A stretch of DNA of 64,000 bases, from positions 1 through 64,000 of the forward strand of contig JAWLEB010000007.1 in the NCBI GenBank assembly GCA_041686375.1, read 5' to 3'. Origin of the DNA: JAGXLC01 sp041686375. Lineage in GTDB: Bacteria > Bacteroidota > Bacteroidia > Bacteroidales > UBA12077. This document shows positions 19,144 to 27,404 of the stretch, in pieces (position 1 is the first letter of the stretch; each line of letters opens with the position of its first letter). Position numbers and translations under genes: made by a program. The notes beneath the pieces were generated by a model. The model saw only the letters and a program-made list of their open reading frames with translations. It had not been told where the DNA came from and did no database searches.

Positions 19144-19989
19144 ATGGACAAATATTTAATTGATAAACTACGAGAAAGGGAAAAAGAACTTAACTGTCTT
19201 TACAATATTCATGAAATATTGCGGGATGAGGGATCTCCGTTGGATGTGGTTCTTAGAAAGGTGGTTGCGAAAATTCCGGATGGATGGCAATTCCCTGGAA
19301 TTTGTATGGCGAGGATTGAATGTAATGATATTGCAGTCACAACCCCTGGCTTTTACAAAACCAAATGGTCTCAAGATGGCGATATAATTGTAGAAGGACA
19401 GAAGATTGGCAAAATTTCGGTCTTTTATAAGGAAGATGTAAGTGATGAAAATAATCCCTTATTCCTTGCAGAAGAGCAACAGCTTTTAAATGCTATTGCC
19501 GGACAAATTTCTCAATACTTATTTAACAGAAAATTAAAACAAACTCTTAGTTTTTTAAATAATCAGGAAAAGGGTTTCCCTGAACAAAATCAACTGTTAC
19601 AATTGTGTTCAGGAGAACATTGGCAATGGAGATTGGAAATGGCACAGTATATTGCTGACGTGACAGATTTCGAATATTACGGTGTTGAAGCACTATATAT
19701 TATTGGGAGTGTAAAAGATGCTACTGCAGGCCCCAAAAGCGATCTTGATTTATTAGTGCATTTTGAAGGTAGTGAGGAAAAGAAGAAATTATTCAAGGCC
19801 TATATGAAAGGATGGGGCTTGTGCCTTGCAAAACTGAATGCCGAAAAAACGGGTATACGAATTAAGGAAGGACTGATTGATCTTCATTTTGTGACTTCTT
19901 CAGAAATTAAGAATAAAACCAATAGTTTTGCAGTTATGGTAACCAGCTACAATAATTCAGCCCGGCTTTTAAAGAAAAAGAAAGTTTAG
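19144..19989 (+). CDS. Protein with GAF-like N-terminus and nucleotidyltransferase-fold C-terminus
   Basis: The protein has 281 residues. Residues 1-130 begin with a helical segment (REREKELNCLYNIHEILRD) and continue as a small alpha/beta region that looks like a GAF-type sensor, ending in a helix (FLAEEQQLLNAIAGQIS). The C-terminal part holds a Pol-beta-type nucleotidyltransferase signature: G188-S189 (LYIIGSVKD), then SDLDLL with D200 and D202, and a likely third Asp in LIDLHF. Proteins of this fold transfer nucleotides to small molecules, RNA or proteins; the substrate cannot be told. It starts 13 bases after the ABC-F gene and ends 4 bases before the phosphoesterase gene, so the three are probably co-expressed. 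Confidence 0.7.
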   Translation: MDKYLIDKLREREKELNCLYNIHEILRDEGSPLDVVLRKVVAKIPDGWQFPGICMARIECNDIAVTTPGFYKTKWSQDGDIIVEGQKIGKISVFYKEDVSDENNPLFLAEEQQLLNAIAGQISQYLFNRKLKQTLSFLNNQEKGFPEQNQLLQLCSGEHWQWRLEMAQYIADVTDFEYYGVEALYIIGSVKDATAGPKSDLDLLVHFEGSEEKKKLFKAYMKGWGLCLAKLNAEKTGIRIKEGLIDLHFVTSSEIKNKTNSFAVMVTSYNNSARLLKKKKV

Positions 19990-19993
19990 TTAT

Positions 19994-20845
19994 ATGTATT
20001 GTTATTTTGTCTCTGATTTGCACGGTAAAAAGGAATTGTATGAAAAGCTCTTTTCCAGGATATTAGCCAAGCCTCCTGAGGTAGTGTTTTTTGGTGGAGA
20101 TTTACTTGCTCATGGGTATTTAGAAGGAAGTGTTAACGAGCGGGATTTTATTAACAATTTCTTATTTGAGCAGTTTTCTGAAATTAAAGAAAAGCTTAAA
20201 GATAATTATCCCAAAATTTTTATAATACTGGGAAATGATGATCCCAGGATACATGAAACAAAATTGAAGAATATTGAAAGCAGATATAATTTGTGGATCT
20301 ACCTCAATGAGCGGGTTTTTGAATATAATAACTACAATATTATTGGATATTCCTATGTACCCCCTACACCGTTTGGGTTGAAAGACTGGGAAAAATATGA
20401 TGTATCACGGTATGTAGATCCGGGATGTTCTCATCCTTTTGAAGGTATGAGGACTGTTAAACCGGACTATGACACGGAGTTTGCCAATATTAAACAAGAC
20501 CTTTGTAAATTGTCTCATGACATTGATAAGAAAAATACAATTTTCTTATTTCACTCTCCCCCTTACAAAACAAATCTTGACAGAGCTGCGCTTGATGGCA
20601 AAATGATTGATTACGTCCCCCTGGATGTACATGTTGGTAGCATCGCTATTCAACGATTTATAGAGGAAGAACAGCCTTTGTTAACTTTGCATGGTCATGT
20701 TCATGAATCTTCTTCCATTACGGGTGATTGGCAGGATAAATTAGGAGAAACTTATGCTTTTAGCGCTGCATATGATGACAATAAGCTTGCCCTCATAGAA
20801 TTTGATACGTTTGACTTAGTCAGTGCGAAGAGAATTTTGATATAA
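19994..20845 (+). CDS. Calcineurin-like metallophosphoesterase
   Basis: This 283-residue cytoplasmic phosphoesterase contains the metal-binding motif series: SDLHG at the N-terminus, FFGGDLLAHG, ILGNDDPR, FLFHSPPYKT and LHGHVHES. Together these form the two-metal active site of the calcineurin-like superfamily. No signal peptide is present. The substrate is unknown; family members hydrolyse phosphomonoesters, phosphodiesters or nucleotides. It is the last gene in the ABC-F/nucleotidyltransferase run. The pairing of a nucleotidyltransferase with a phosphoesterase could mean that one installs and the other removes a nucleotide or phosphate group, but nothing here proves it. Confidence 0.88.
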   Translation: MYCYFVSDLHGKKELYEKLFSRILAKPPEVVFFGGDLLAHGYLEGSVNERDFINNFLFEQFSEIKEKLKDNYPKIFIILGNDDPRIHETKLKNIESRYNLWIYLNERVFEYNNYNIIGYSYVPPTPFGLKDWEKYDVSRYVDPGCSHPFEGMRTVKPDYDTEFANIKQDLCKLSHDIDKKNTIFLFHSPPYKTNLDRAALDGKMIDYVPLDVHVGSIAIQRFIEEEQPLLTLHGHVHESSSITGDWQDKLGETYAFSAAYDDNKLALIEFDTFDLVSAKRILI

Positions 20846-20908
20846 ACATTTTGTAGTTATAGAATTCCTATGAACAAACATCTGGATATTATTGTCATAG
20901 GTATTTAA

Positions 20909-20939
20909 TTGCAAGCTGAAAAATTTATATTTAAATTTG
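20909..20939 (+). promoter_or_regulatory. Promoter of thrS (Bacteroidota -33/-7 type)
   Basis: TTG at 20909-20911, a 20-base spacer, then TAAATTTG at 20932-20939, an exact TAnnTTTG -7 element at consensus spacing. Transcription should start near 20946, which leaves the ATG at 20975 as the thrS start. The TTG at 20909 is the -33 element and not a start codon. Confidence 0.8.
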
Positions 20940-20974
20940 CAGATTTTGATTTTAAAACAGTTCAAAATAATACT

Positions 20975-22921
20975 ATGATAAAGATTAGTTTACCTGATAA
21001 TTCCGTTATGGAATTTGAGGAAGGAGTAACTGGCTTAGAGATAGCCCAAGCGATTAGTTCAGGATTAGCCAAGGAAGTATTGGCTATTTCTGTCGATGAC
21101 GAAGTTTGGGATTTACACCGACCAATCAATAAAGATGCTAAAATTAAATTGCATAAATGGAATGATGAAGAAGGGAAACATGCATTCTGGCATTCTTCAG
21201 CACATCTAATGGCTGAAGCTTTAGAGAAGTTATATCCGGGTATTAAATTCGGAATTGGCCCAAGCATTGAATATGGGTTTTATTATGATGTAGACCCAGG
21301 CGGTTGGACAATTACGGATGCAGAGTTGCCGGCGATTGAGAAAAAGATGAAGGAGCTTGCCAGTCAAAAGCAAGAATATGTCAGGGAAGAAGTAACCAAA
21401 AAACGTGCCCTTGAATATTACAGGAAGAAAGGTGATGAATATAAAGTTGAGCTGATTAAAGAACTGGAGGACGGTACAATATCATTCTATAAAAATGGCG
21501 ATTTTACAGACCTTTGCCGAGGACCCCATTTACCTCACACAGGATATATAAAAGCCATTAAGTTATTGTCTGTAGCTGGAGCATACTGGCGTGGAGACGA
21601 AAATAGTAAGCAATTGACCAGGATATATGGTATTACTTTCCCAAAGCAAAAAATGCTTGATGAATATCTAAAGATGCTTGAAGAAGCGAAAAAAAGAGAT
21701 CATCGTAAGCTTGGGAAGGAACTGGAACTTTTTGCTTTTTCACAAAAAGTCGGTCAGGGATTACCTCTATGGCTGCCAAAAGGAGCACAACTAAGAGAAC
21801 GATTGGAGAATTTCCTGAAAAAAATACAAAAGGAATATGGATATAATCAGGTTATTTCTCCGCATATTGGGCAGAAAGAATTATATGTAACATCAGGTCA
21901 CTATGAGAAATATGGTCATGATTCTTTTCAGCCAATTAATACTCCTGCTGAAGGAGAGGAGTTTCTCTTAAAACCGATGAATTGCCCTCACCATTGTGAA
22001 ATTTTTAAGCATTTCCAGTTCTCCTACAAAGATCTTCCAGTCCGATATGCTGAATTCGGTACAGTCTACAGATATGAACAAAGTGGAGAGTTGCATGGGC
22101 TTACAAGAGTTCGAGGTTTCACCCAGGACGATGCACATATATTTTGTCGACCAGATCAGTTGAAAGAGGAATTTATAAAGGTAATCGATATTATCTTAAA
22201 AATATTCCGTGCATTACAGTTTGAAAATTATACAGTACAAGTCTCTTTAAGAGACCCTGAGCGTAAAGAGGATTACATTGGCAGTGATGAAAACTGGGAA
22301 AAATCTGAGAAGGCAATACTAGAGGCAGTCAAAGAAAAAGAACTGGAAATAAATGTTGAATACGGAGAGGCTGCCTTTTATGGACCTAAACTGGACTTTA
22401 TGGTTAAAGATGTCTTAAACAGAAAGTGGCAACTTGGAACCATCCAGGTTGATTACAATTTGCCTGAAAGATTTGACCTTGAGTATGTTGGAGCTGATAA
22501 CCAAAAGCACAGACCAGTTATGATCCACAGGGCCCCTTTTGGTTCAATGGAAAGATTTGTTGCCGTTCTTATTGAACACACTGCCGGGAAATTTCCATTA
22601 TGGTTGACACCTGAGCAGATTGTCGTATTGCCCATTAGTGATAAATTTAACGATTATGCGAAAAATGTTTCAAATTTCCTGAATAATTACGATATTCGTA
22701 GCATCGTTGATTTGAGAAATGAGAAAGTAGGAAAGAAAATACGTGATAATGAATTGAAAAAGATACCCTATTTGCTTATTGTAGGGGAGAAAGAAGTTGA
22801 AAGTGAGCAGGTTTCAATACGCAGGCAGGGGGTGGGTGATAAAGGTGCTATGCCTTTAAAGGAGTTTAAAGATTATATTATTAATGAAATTAATGAACAA
22901 CTTGATTTTATCAATCAATAA
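20975..22921 (+). CDS. thrS: Threonyl-tRNA synthetase
   Basis: This 648-residue class II synthetase has an N-terminal TGS domain (ISLPDNSVMEFEEGVTG), then the editing domain with HSSAHLMAEA. The catalytic core has MNCPHHCEIF (zinc ligand), LTRVRGFTQDDAHIF (motif 2) and HRAPFGSMERF (motif 3). A C-terminal anticodon-binding domain follows. The frame is open upstream to a TTG at 20909, but the ATG at 20975 gives the normal family length and lies downstream of the promoter elements. It heads the widely conserved thrS-infC-rpmI-rplT translation cluster. Confidence 0.97.
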   Translation: MIKISLPDNSVMEFEEGVTGLEIAQAISSGLAKEVLAISVDDEVWDLHRPINKDAKIKLHKWNDEEGKHAFWHSSAHLMAEALEKLYPGIKFGIGPSIEYGFYYDVDPGGWTITDAELPAIEKKMKELASQKQEYVREEVTKKRALEYYRKKGDEYKVELIKELEDGTISFYKNGDFTDLCRGPHLPHTGYIKAIKLLSVAGAYWRGDENSKQLTRIYGITFPKQKMLDEYLKMLEEAKKRDHRKLGKELELFAFSQKVGQGLPLWLPKGAQLRERLENFLKKIQKEYGYNQVISPHIGQKELYVTSGHYEKYGHDSFQPINTPAEGEEFLLKPMNCPHHCEIFKHFQFSYKDLPVRYAEFGTVYRYEQSGELHGLTRVRGFTQDDAHIFCRPDQLKEEFIKVIDIILKIFRALQFENYTVQVSLRDPERKEDYIGSDENWEKSEKAILEAVKEKELEINVEYGEAAFYGPKLDFMVKDVLNRKWQLGTIQVDYNLPERFDLEYVGADNQKHRPVMIHRAPFGSMERFVAVLIEHTAGKFPLWLTPEQIVVLPISDKFNDYAKNVSNFLNNYDIRSIVDLRNEKVGKKIRDNELKKIPYLLIVGEKEVESEQVSIRRQGVGDKGAMPLKEFKDYIINEINEQLDFINQ

Positions 22922-22934
22922 TTTTATATATTTG
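22902..22934 (+). promoter_or_regulatory. Candidate internal promoter for infC-rpmI-rplT
   Basis: TTG at 22902-22904 (within the end of thrS) and TATATTTG at 22927-22934, an exact TAnnTTTG element, with a 22-base spacer, slightly longer than usual. A transcript from here would start near 22941, just ahead of the AGGAGG ribosome-binding site of infC. Confidence 0.5.
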
Positions 22935-22966
22935 CAAACCAAAACAAAAATAAGGAGGACAGAAGT

Positions 22967-23527
22967 ATAGCAAAAAAAAGAACAAAAAACCAGAATCAAC
23001 AACTCAGATATCGAATCAATGAAGATATAAGAGCTAAAGAAGTAAGAGTTGTTGGAGATAACGTTGATAATCCGGGTGTTTATGCTCTGTCAGAGGCTCT
23101 TAAAATGGCAGATAAACAGAATCTTGATTTGGTAGAAGTCTCACCCAAAGCTGTTCCACCGGTATGTAAAATAATTGATTATCAAAAGTTTCTTTATCAG
23201 CAAAAAAAGAAACAAAAAGAATTAAAGAACAAAACTTCGAAAGTTGTACTGAAAGAACTCCGATTTGGACCAAACACAGATGAGCATGATTATAATTTTA
23301 AACTTAATCATGCAAAGAAGTTTTTACAGGAGGGTGCGAAAGTAAAGGCTTTTGTGTTCTTTAAAGGGCGTTCAATAATTTTTAAAGAACAGGGAGAAAT
23401 TTTATTGCTGAGATTGGCACGTGATTTGGAAGAATATGGAACAGTTGAAAAAATGCCAAAGCTGGAAGGCAAAAGAATGACTATGTTTATTGCACCCAGG
23501 GCATCAAAGAAGAAAAGTTCACAATAA
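22967..23527 (+). CDS. infC: Translation initiation factor IF-3, with ATA start codon
   Basis: From 22967 the product has 186 residues, the normal IF-3 length. The N-terminal half contains LRYRINEDIRAKEVRVV, VYALSEALKMADKQNLDLVEVSP and VCKIIDYQKFLYQQKKKQKE. The C-terminal half carries LKELRFGPNTDEHDYNFKL and AFVFFKGR. Between the thrS stop and the Met codon at 23105 there is no in-frame ATG, GTG or TTG, and starting at 23105 would remove 46 conserved residues. A perfect AGGAGG (22953-22958) lies 8 bases before ATA at 22967, so ATA is the predicted start. Rare infC start codons are known elsewhere (AUU in E. coli) and allow IF-3 to regulate its own synthesis. Confidence 0.93.
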   Translation: MAKKRTKNQNQQLRYRINEDIRAKEVRVVGDNVDNPGVYALSEALKMADKQNLDLVEVSPKAVPPVCKIIDYQKFLYQQKKKQKELKNKTSKVVLKELRFGPNTDEHDYNFKLNHAKKFLQEGAKVKAFVFFKGRSIIFKEQGEILLLRLARDLEEYGTVEKMPKLEGKRMTMFIAPRASKKKSSQ

Positions 23528-23551
23528 TAGCTAAAATAAAAATTGAGTATT

Positions 23552-23749
23552 ATGCCAAAATTAAGAAGGAACCCTGGAGCAAAAAAGAGATTTTCAATAA
23601 CAGGCTCAGGGAAAATTAGACGAAAAAGTCCTTACAAAAGCCACTTATTGACCAAGAAGACAAAAAAACAAAAGCGTAATCTTGGATATTATAAGGAAGT
23701 CCACCAAAGCGACCGAAATAATGTCAAAGAATTATTGGGTCTTAAGTAA
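23552..23749 (+). CDS. rpmI: 50S ribosomal protein L35
   Basis: This 65-residue basic protein starts with MPKLRRNPGAKKRFSITGSG, the typical L35 N-terminus, and contains RRKSPYKSHLLTKKTKKQKR. A TTG at 23543 would add three residues (reading M-S-I), but the ATG at 23552 gives the standard form. It lies 24 bases after infC, in the conserved order infC-rpmI-rplT. Confidence 0.96.
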   Translation: MPKLRRNPGAKKRFSITGSGKIRRKSPYKSHLLTKKTKKQKRNLGYYKEVHQSDRNNVKELLGLK

Positions 23750-23791
23750 AGTCATTAAATTAATGTTTAACCGAGTATTTTAGCTGAAAGA

Positions 23792-23810
23792 GCCTTTATT
23801 TTTCAAAGGC
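23792..23810 (+). promoter_or_regulatory. Small hairpin in the rpmI-rplT spacer
   Basis: GCCTTT (23792-23797) pairs with AAAGGC (23805-23810) in the 88-base spacer before rplT. It has no following T-run, so it is not a terminator. A role in L20 autoregulation is possible, since L20 controls this operon in other bacteria, but no L20-site consensus can be claimed. Confidence 0.3.
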
Positions 23811-23837
23811 CGCTAAGTATTCAAAAAAATCAAAATT

Positions 23838-24185
23838 ATGCCAAGAGCAACAAATTCAGTAGCCTCAAGAAAAAGAAGAAAAAAAATACTTAAACAGGCA
23901 AAAGGGTATTTTGGGGCAAGAAAGAATGTTTACACTGTAGCAAAAAATGCTGTAGAAAAAGGATTACTTTATTCTTATAGAGACAGAAGGAAGAAAAAAG
24001 GCAATTTTCGTAAACTTTGGATTCAGCGGATTAATGCAGGAGCAAGACAACACGGTATGTCTTACTCAGAATTTATGGGAAAATTAAAAGCAAAAGGAAT
24101 TGATCTTAACAGAAAAGCTTTGGCGGATTTAGCCATGAATAATCCCGAGGCTTTTAAAGCTGTTGTTGAAGAGGTAAAGGCCTGA
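23838..24185 (+). CDS. rplT: 50S ribosomal protein L20
   Basis: This 115-residue basic protein begins MPRATNSVASRKRRKKILKQ and contains AKGYFGARKN, YRDRRKKKGNFRKLWIQRIN and GMSYSEFM, all characteristic of L20, an early assembly protein of the large subunit. It ends the translation cluster and is followed by a terminator. In other bacteria L20 represses its own operon; the hairpin in the rpmI-rplT spacer may be relevant here. Confidence 0.97.
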   Translation: MPRATNSVASRKRRKKILKQAKGYFGARKNVYTVAKNAVEKGLLYSYRDRRKKKGNFRKLWIQRINAGARQHGMSYSEFMGKLKAKGIDLNRKALADLAMNNPEAFKAVVEEVKA

Positions 24186-24218
24186 TGAAATTTCTCCAAA
24201 AACAATAAAATTATTACA

Positions 24219-24247
24219 GGGGAGGCAAATGCTTTCCCTTTTTTATT
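24219..24247 (+). terminator. Intrinsic terminator after rplT
   Basis: GGGGAGGC (24219-24226) and GCTTTCCC (24231-24238) form an 8-bp stem with two G-U pairs and an AAAT loop, followed directly by a run of eight T. It closes the thrS-infC-rpmI-rplT unit. Confidence 0.8.
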
Positions 24248-24316
24248 TGTTTAACCAGTATTCTCTTAAAATATTATTAAATTAGCAAGTTTGTCAATAA
24301 TAAATTATTTTTATGA

Positions 24317-24365
24317 ACCCCTATCTACCAGAGTACACAAAGGCATATGCATAGATCACGGGGGT
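24317..24365 (+). other. Unexplained hairpin-forming element upstream of dapB
   Basis: ACCCC (24317-24321) and ATCTA (24323-24327) are matched by TAGAT (24352-24356) and GGGGT (24361-24365), giving a two-part stem with a 24-base loop in the dapB upstream region. It is not a tRNA: there is no D or T arm and no anticodon stem. It might be a leader element of dapB or a small RNA; no known class was recognised. Confidence 0.3.
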
Positions 24366-24446
24366 CTGTGGTTTTTAGTATCAACAAACGTTGACTTTTG
24401 TAGCAATAAGTCTCAGAGAATAAACTAATAATCAAACTTTATCCAA

Positions 24447-25172
24447 ATGAACAACCTTAAACTTATTATAATCGGCTATGGTCGGATGGGCTATGAAATC
24501 AAAAAAGTAGCAGAAAAGCGCGGACATGAGATTGTCTTGATGCTGGATAAAGAGAATGAGGAAGATTTTACAAAAGAGAATCTCCAAAAAGGTGATGTAG
24601 CAATCGAATTTACGCTACCTGATGCAGCATATGAAAACATTATAAAATGTTTCGACGCTAATATTCCCGTAGTTTCAGGTACAACGGGATGGCTGGATAA
24701 ATTCATTGATGCCAGACGATATTGTTTGGAAAATGATCAAAGTTTTTTCTATGCTTCTAATTTCAGCATTGGCGTGAATTTATTTTTCCATATTAACACC
24801 CAACTTGCAAGAATAATGGATAAGTATTCAAACTATGATGTTAAAATTGAAGAAACCCATCATAAGCATAAACTTGACGCACCAAGTGGTACCGCTGTCA
24901 AACTTGCCGAAATCATTATTCAGGAAATGAACAGAAAAAATAGATGGGTAAAGGAAAATCCAGAGAATGAACAGGAATTCCCTGTTAAATCCATTAGAGA
25001 AGATGAAATTCCCGGTATTCATAAAGTAAACTATACTTCTGATTTCGACGAGATTGAAATTAAACATTCTGCAAAAAGCAGGGAAGGCTTTGCACTAGGT
25101 GCTGTGATGGCAGCAGAATTTTTATATGGGAAAAAGGGCATTTATTCAATGGACGATCTTTTAAATATCTAA
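24447..25172 (+). CDS. dapB: 4-hydroxy-tetrahydrodipicolinate reductase
   Basis: This 241-residue NAD(P)H enzyme acts in the lysine/diaminopimelate pathway. It has the N-terminal Rossmann motif GYGRMGYEIKKVAEKRGHE, the VVSGTTGW segment, SNFSIGVNLFF, and the catalytic block EETHHKHKLDAPSGTAVKLAE with the family His and Lys residues. The tail (SAKSREGFALGAVMAAEFL) is also typical. The product supplies meso-diaminopimelate for peptidoglycan. It precedes lepB on the same strand with a 106-base gap, so co-transcription is uncertain. Confidence 0.95.
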   Translation: MNNLKLIIIGYGRMGYEIKKVAEKRGHEIVLMLDKENEEDFTKENLQKGDVAIEFTLPDAAYENIIKCFDANIPVVSGTTGWLDKFIDARRYCLENDQSFFYASNFSIGVNLFFHINTQLARIMDKYSNYDVKIEETHHKHKLDAPSGTAVKLAEIIIQEMNRKNRWVKENPENEQEFPVKSIREDEIPGIHKVNYTSDFDEIEIKHSAKSREGFALGAVMAAEFLYGKKGIYSMDDLLNI

Positions 25173-25278
25173 TAAGTATTATAATTACATGAAACGCTCA
25201 TGATAATTTCTCTGCCTATGGCAGTAATTTGCCTTCGACGGATAAAGATTTGACAAATAATTAAAAAAACAATATCAA

Positions 25279-26688
25279 ATGAAAATAAAAGACTTATTTA
25301 AGAATAAATATTTTAAATTTGGCTTAGTTGCTGCTATTTATATTTTATGGGTAATTTGGATTGAGAATCCATGGTTTCTTTTGGGCTTGCCAATTATTTT
25401 TGATATTTACATAACAAAGAAAGTAAACTGGAGTTTCTGGAAGAAGCGGGGCAAAAAGCCCAATAAGTTTGTAGAATGGTTAGATGCGCTGATTTTTGCT
25501 GTTATTGCGGCTTCATTGATACGATTGTTTCTTATTGAAGCATACACTATTCCTACCTCTTCAATGGAAAAAACTTTAATGATAGGGGATTATTTATTCG
25601 TGAGTAAAGTAAGTTATGGACCTAAAATGCCCAATACTCCTATTTCATTTCCTTTTGCCCACAATACTTTACCTCTGACCTCTGATGTAAAATCATATAC
25701 GGAATGGATTAGATGGCCATACAATCGATTAAAAGGGCTAGGAGAAGTTGAAAGAAATGATATTGTGGTTTTTAATTTTCCGGCAGGAGATACGGCAATA
25801 TGGGAGATGCAGGACCAGAATTATCATGCCATTAAAAGACAATATGCTAACGAATTGAAAAGCAGAGATGTTAGGAATGGCAATGAAGCTAAACCGTTTG
25901 ACTATTATCTTAAGTATGCAAAAGAATACATCGAAGAGCATTACGATATTACAACACGACCTGTGGATAAACGCACAAACTATGTAAAACGATGTGTTGC
26001 TTTGCCTGGCGATAGTCTTAAAATTGAGCATGGTCAAGTTTATATTAACAATGAGAAACAGCCCCACTTTGAAGATATGCAATATAATTATAATGTAAAG
26101 ACCAATGGTTCCAGAATAAATTCAGTATTATTGAATAATATGGGAATTTCAAAAATCGACAGAAGTTATAATCCTTCCGCTTCCCTTTATACAATGCCTC
26201 TAACAAAGAAAAATCGGGACAAGATTGAAAATTTCTCTAATGTTGTCAGTGTGAAAAAATATGAAAATACAAACCCGGAATCTGTTCAATATGATATATT
26301 TCCTGTGGATAAACAATATGAATGGACAGAAGACAATTTTGGGCCTCTCTATGTTCCTGAAAAAGGTAAAACTATAGAACTTAACTTGAATAACCTTCCT
26401 CTATTTGAACGAATAATTAGAACACATGAAGGGAATGAGCTGGTTGTGAAGGACAGTACAATTTATATTAATGATAACGAGACGGATGAGTACACTTTCC
26501 AGATGGATTATTATTTTATGATGGGAGACAACAGGCATAACTCCGCTGATTCACGATTTTGGGGGTTTGTTCCTGAAGATCATGTTGTGGGTAAAGCTGT
26601 ATTTATATGGTTGTCACTCGACAGGGAAGGTAGATTTCTCAATAAGATAAGGTGGGATCGTATGTTTAACGTGATAACAAAAGATTAA
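25279..26688 (+). CDS. lepB: Signal peptidase I, long Bacteroidota form
   Basis: This 469-residue inner-membrane serine protease cleaves signal peptides of exported proteins. N-terminal hydrophobic segments span about residues 11-45 and 69-86. The catalytic Ser95 is in IPTSSMEKTLMIGD, the general-base Lys237 in NYVKRCVALPGD, and the C-terminal box E reads YYFMMGDNRHNSADSRFWG. The Ser-Lys distance is enlarged by an insertion of about 60 residues, and a further insertion (about 265-390) separates the Lys from box E. This explains the length compared with the roughly 320-residue E. coli enzyme. All catalytic residues are intact. It is 32 bases upstream of a WbqC-family gene. Confidence 0.95.
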   Translation: MKIKDLFKNKYFKFGLVAAIYILWVIWIENPWFLLGLPIIFDIYITKKVNWSFWKKRGKKPNKFVEWLDALIFAVIAASLIRLFLIEAYTIPTSSMEKTLMIGDYLFVSKVSYGPKMPNTPISFPFAHNTLPLTSDVKSYTEWIRWPYNRLKGLGEVERNDIVVFNFPAGDTAIWEMQDQNYHAIKRQYANELKSRDVRNGNEAKPFDYYLKYAKEYIEEHYDITTRPVDKRTNYVKRCVALPGDSLKIEHGQVYINNEKQPHFEDMQYNYNVKTNGSRINSVLLNNMGISKIDRSYNPSASLYTMPLTKKNRDKIENFSNVVSVKKYENTNPESVQYDIFPVDKQYEWTEDNFGPLYVPEKGKTIELNLNNLPLFERIIRTHEGNELVVKDSTIYINDNETDEYTFQMDYYFMMGDNRHNSADSRFWGFVPEDHVVGKAVFIWLSLDREGRFLNKIRWDRMFNVITKD

Positions 26689-26720
26689 CAACCCATTTGC
26701 AGCAGTTTTTTAGATAGTTA

Positions 26721-27404
26721 ATGAATAATATGCAAATATCTTCAACAGCCTTGCTGTCTGTAGCATATCTTGCTCCTGTTCAGTATTATACAAAGTTTTT
26801 TTTGTACGATAAAATTTTGATTGAGGCAAATGAAAATTTTCAAAAACAAAGCTTCAGGAATCGATGCAATATTTTATCTGCTAATGGAGTCTTACCACTT
26901 ACTATTCCTGTTCTTAAAGAGGAGCCTAAGGTAAAGACCAAAGAGTTACGTATTGATAATTCCCTTGAGTGGCAAAAAAATCACTGGACTTCTATAGAAT
27001 CAGCATACAGTTCTTCTCCTTTTTTTGAATTCTATATGGATGAATTTATATTTTTTTATAATAGAAAATTCAAATATTTATTTGACTTTAATATGAAAAT
27101 ACAGCAATATATTTTTAACCAACTGGAGATTTTACCTCATATAGCATTATCCGATCAATTTATTGAACCAGGAACTTCTGGTTATGATGATTACAGAGAG
27201 TCTATTCATCCTAAAAGAAGAAAACAAAGAGCAGATCCTACCTTTAAACCAGCTTTTTATTACCAGGTTTTCCAGGATAGGTATGGTTTTATACAGAATT
27301 TAAGTATTATTGATTTGCTGTTTAATGAAGGCCCAAATGCTGAGAACATTCTAAAACAAAGTGTGGACCCGAATTCTTTTATCCGGCATAAAGGAGAAAA
27401 ATAG
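26721..27404 (+). CDS. WbqC-family protein
   Basis: This 227-residue protein matches the WbqC-like family: it opens with ALLSVAYLAPVQYYTKFFLYDKILIEANENF and continues with SFRNRCNILSANGVLPLTIPV and LEWQKNHWTSIESAYSSSPFF. The conserved HPKRRKQRADPTFKP block lies near the end. Family members occur in surface-polysaccharide loci and as stand-alone genes; the reaction is not established. It follows lepB closely. Its last 26 bases overlap the end of the convergent RsmI-like gene. Confidence 0.88.
   Translation: MNNMQISSTALLSVAYLAPVQYYTKFFLYDKILIEANENFQKQSFRNRCNILSANGVLPLTIPVLKEEPKVKTKELRIDNSLEWQKNHWTSIESAYSSSPFFEFYMDEFIFFYNRKFKYLFDFNMKIQQYIFNQLEILPHIALSDQFIEPGTSGYDDYRESIHPKRRKQRADPTFKPAFYYQVFQDRYGFIQNLSIIDLLFNEGPNAENILKQSVDPNSFIRHKGEK

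Noticed and set aside
24317..24365. A possible tRNA upstream of dapB
   Set aside because: There are paired blocks, but no D-arm, T-arm or anticodon stem and no 3' acceptor pairing of the right length.
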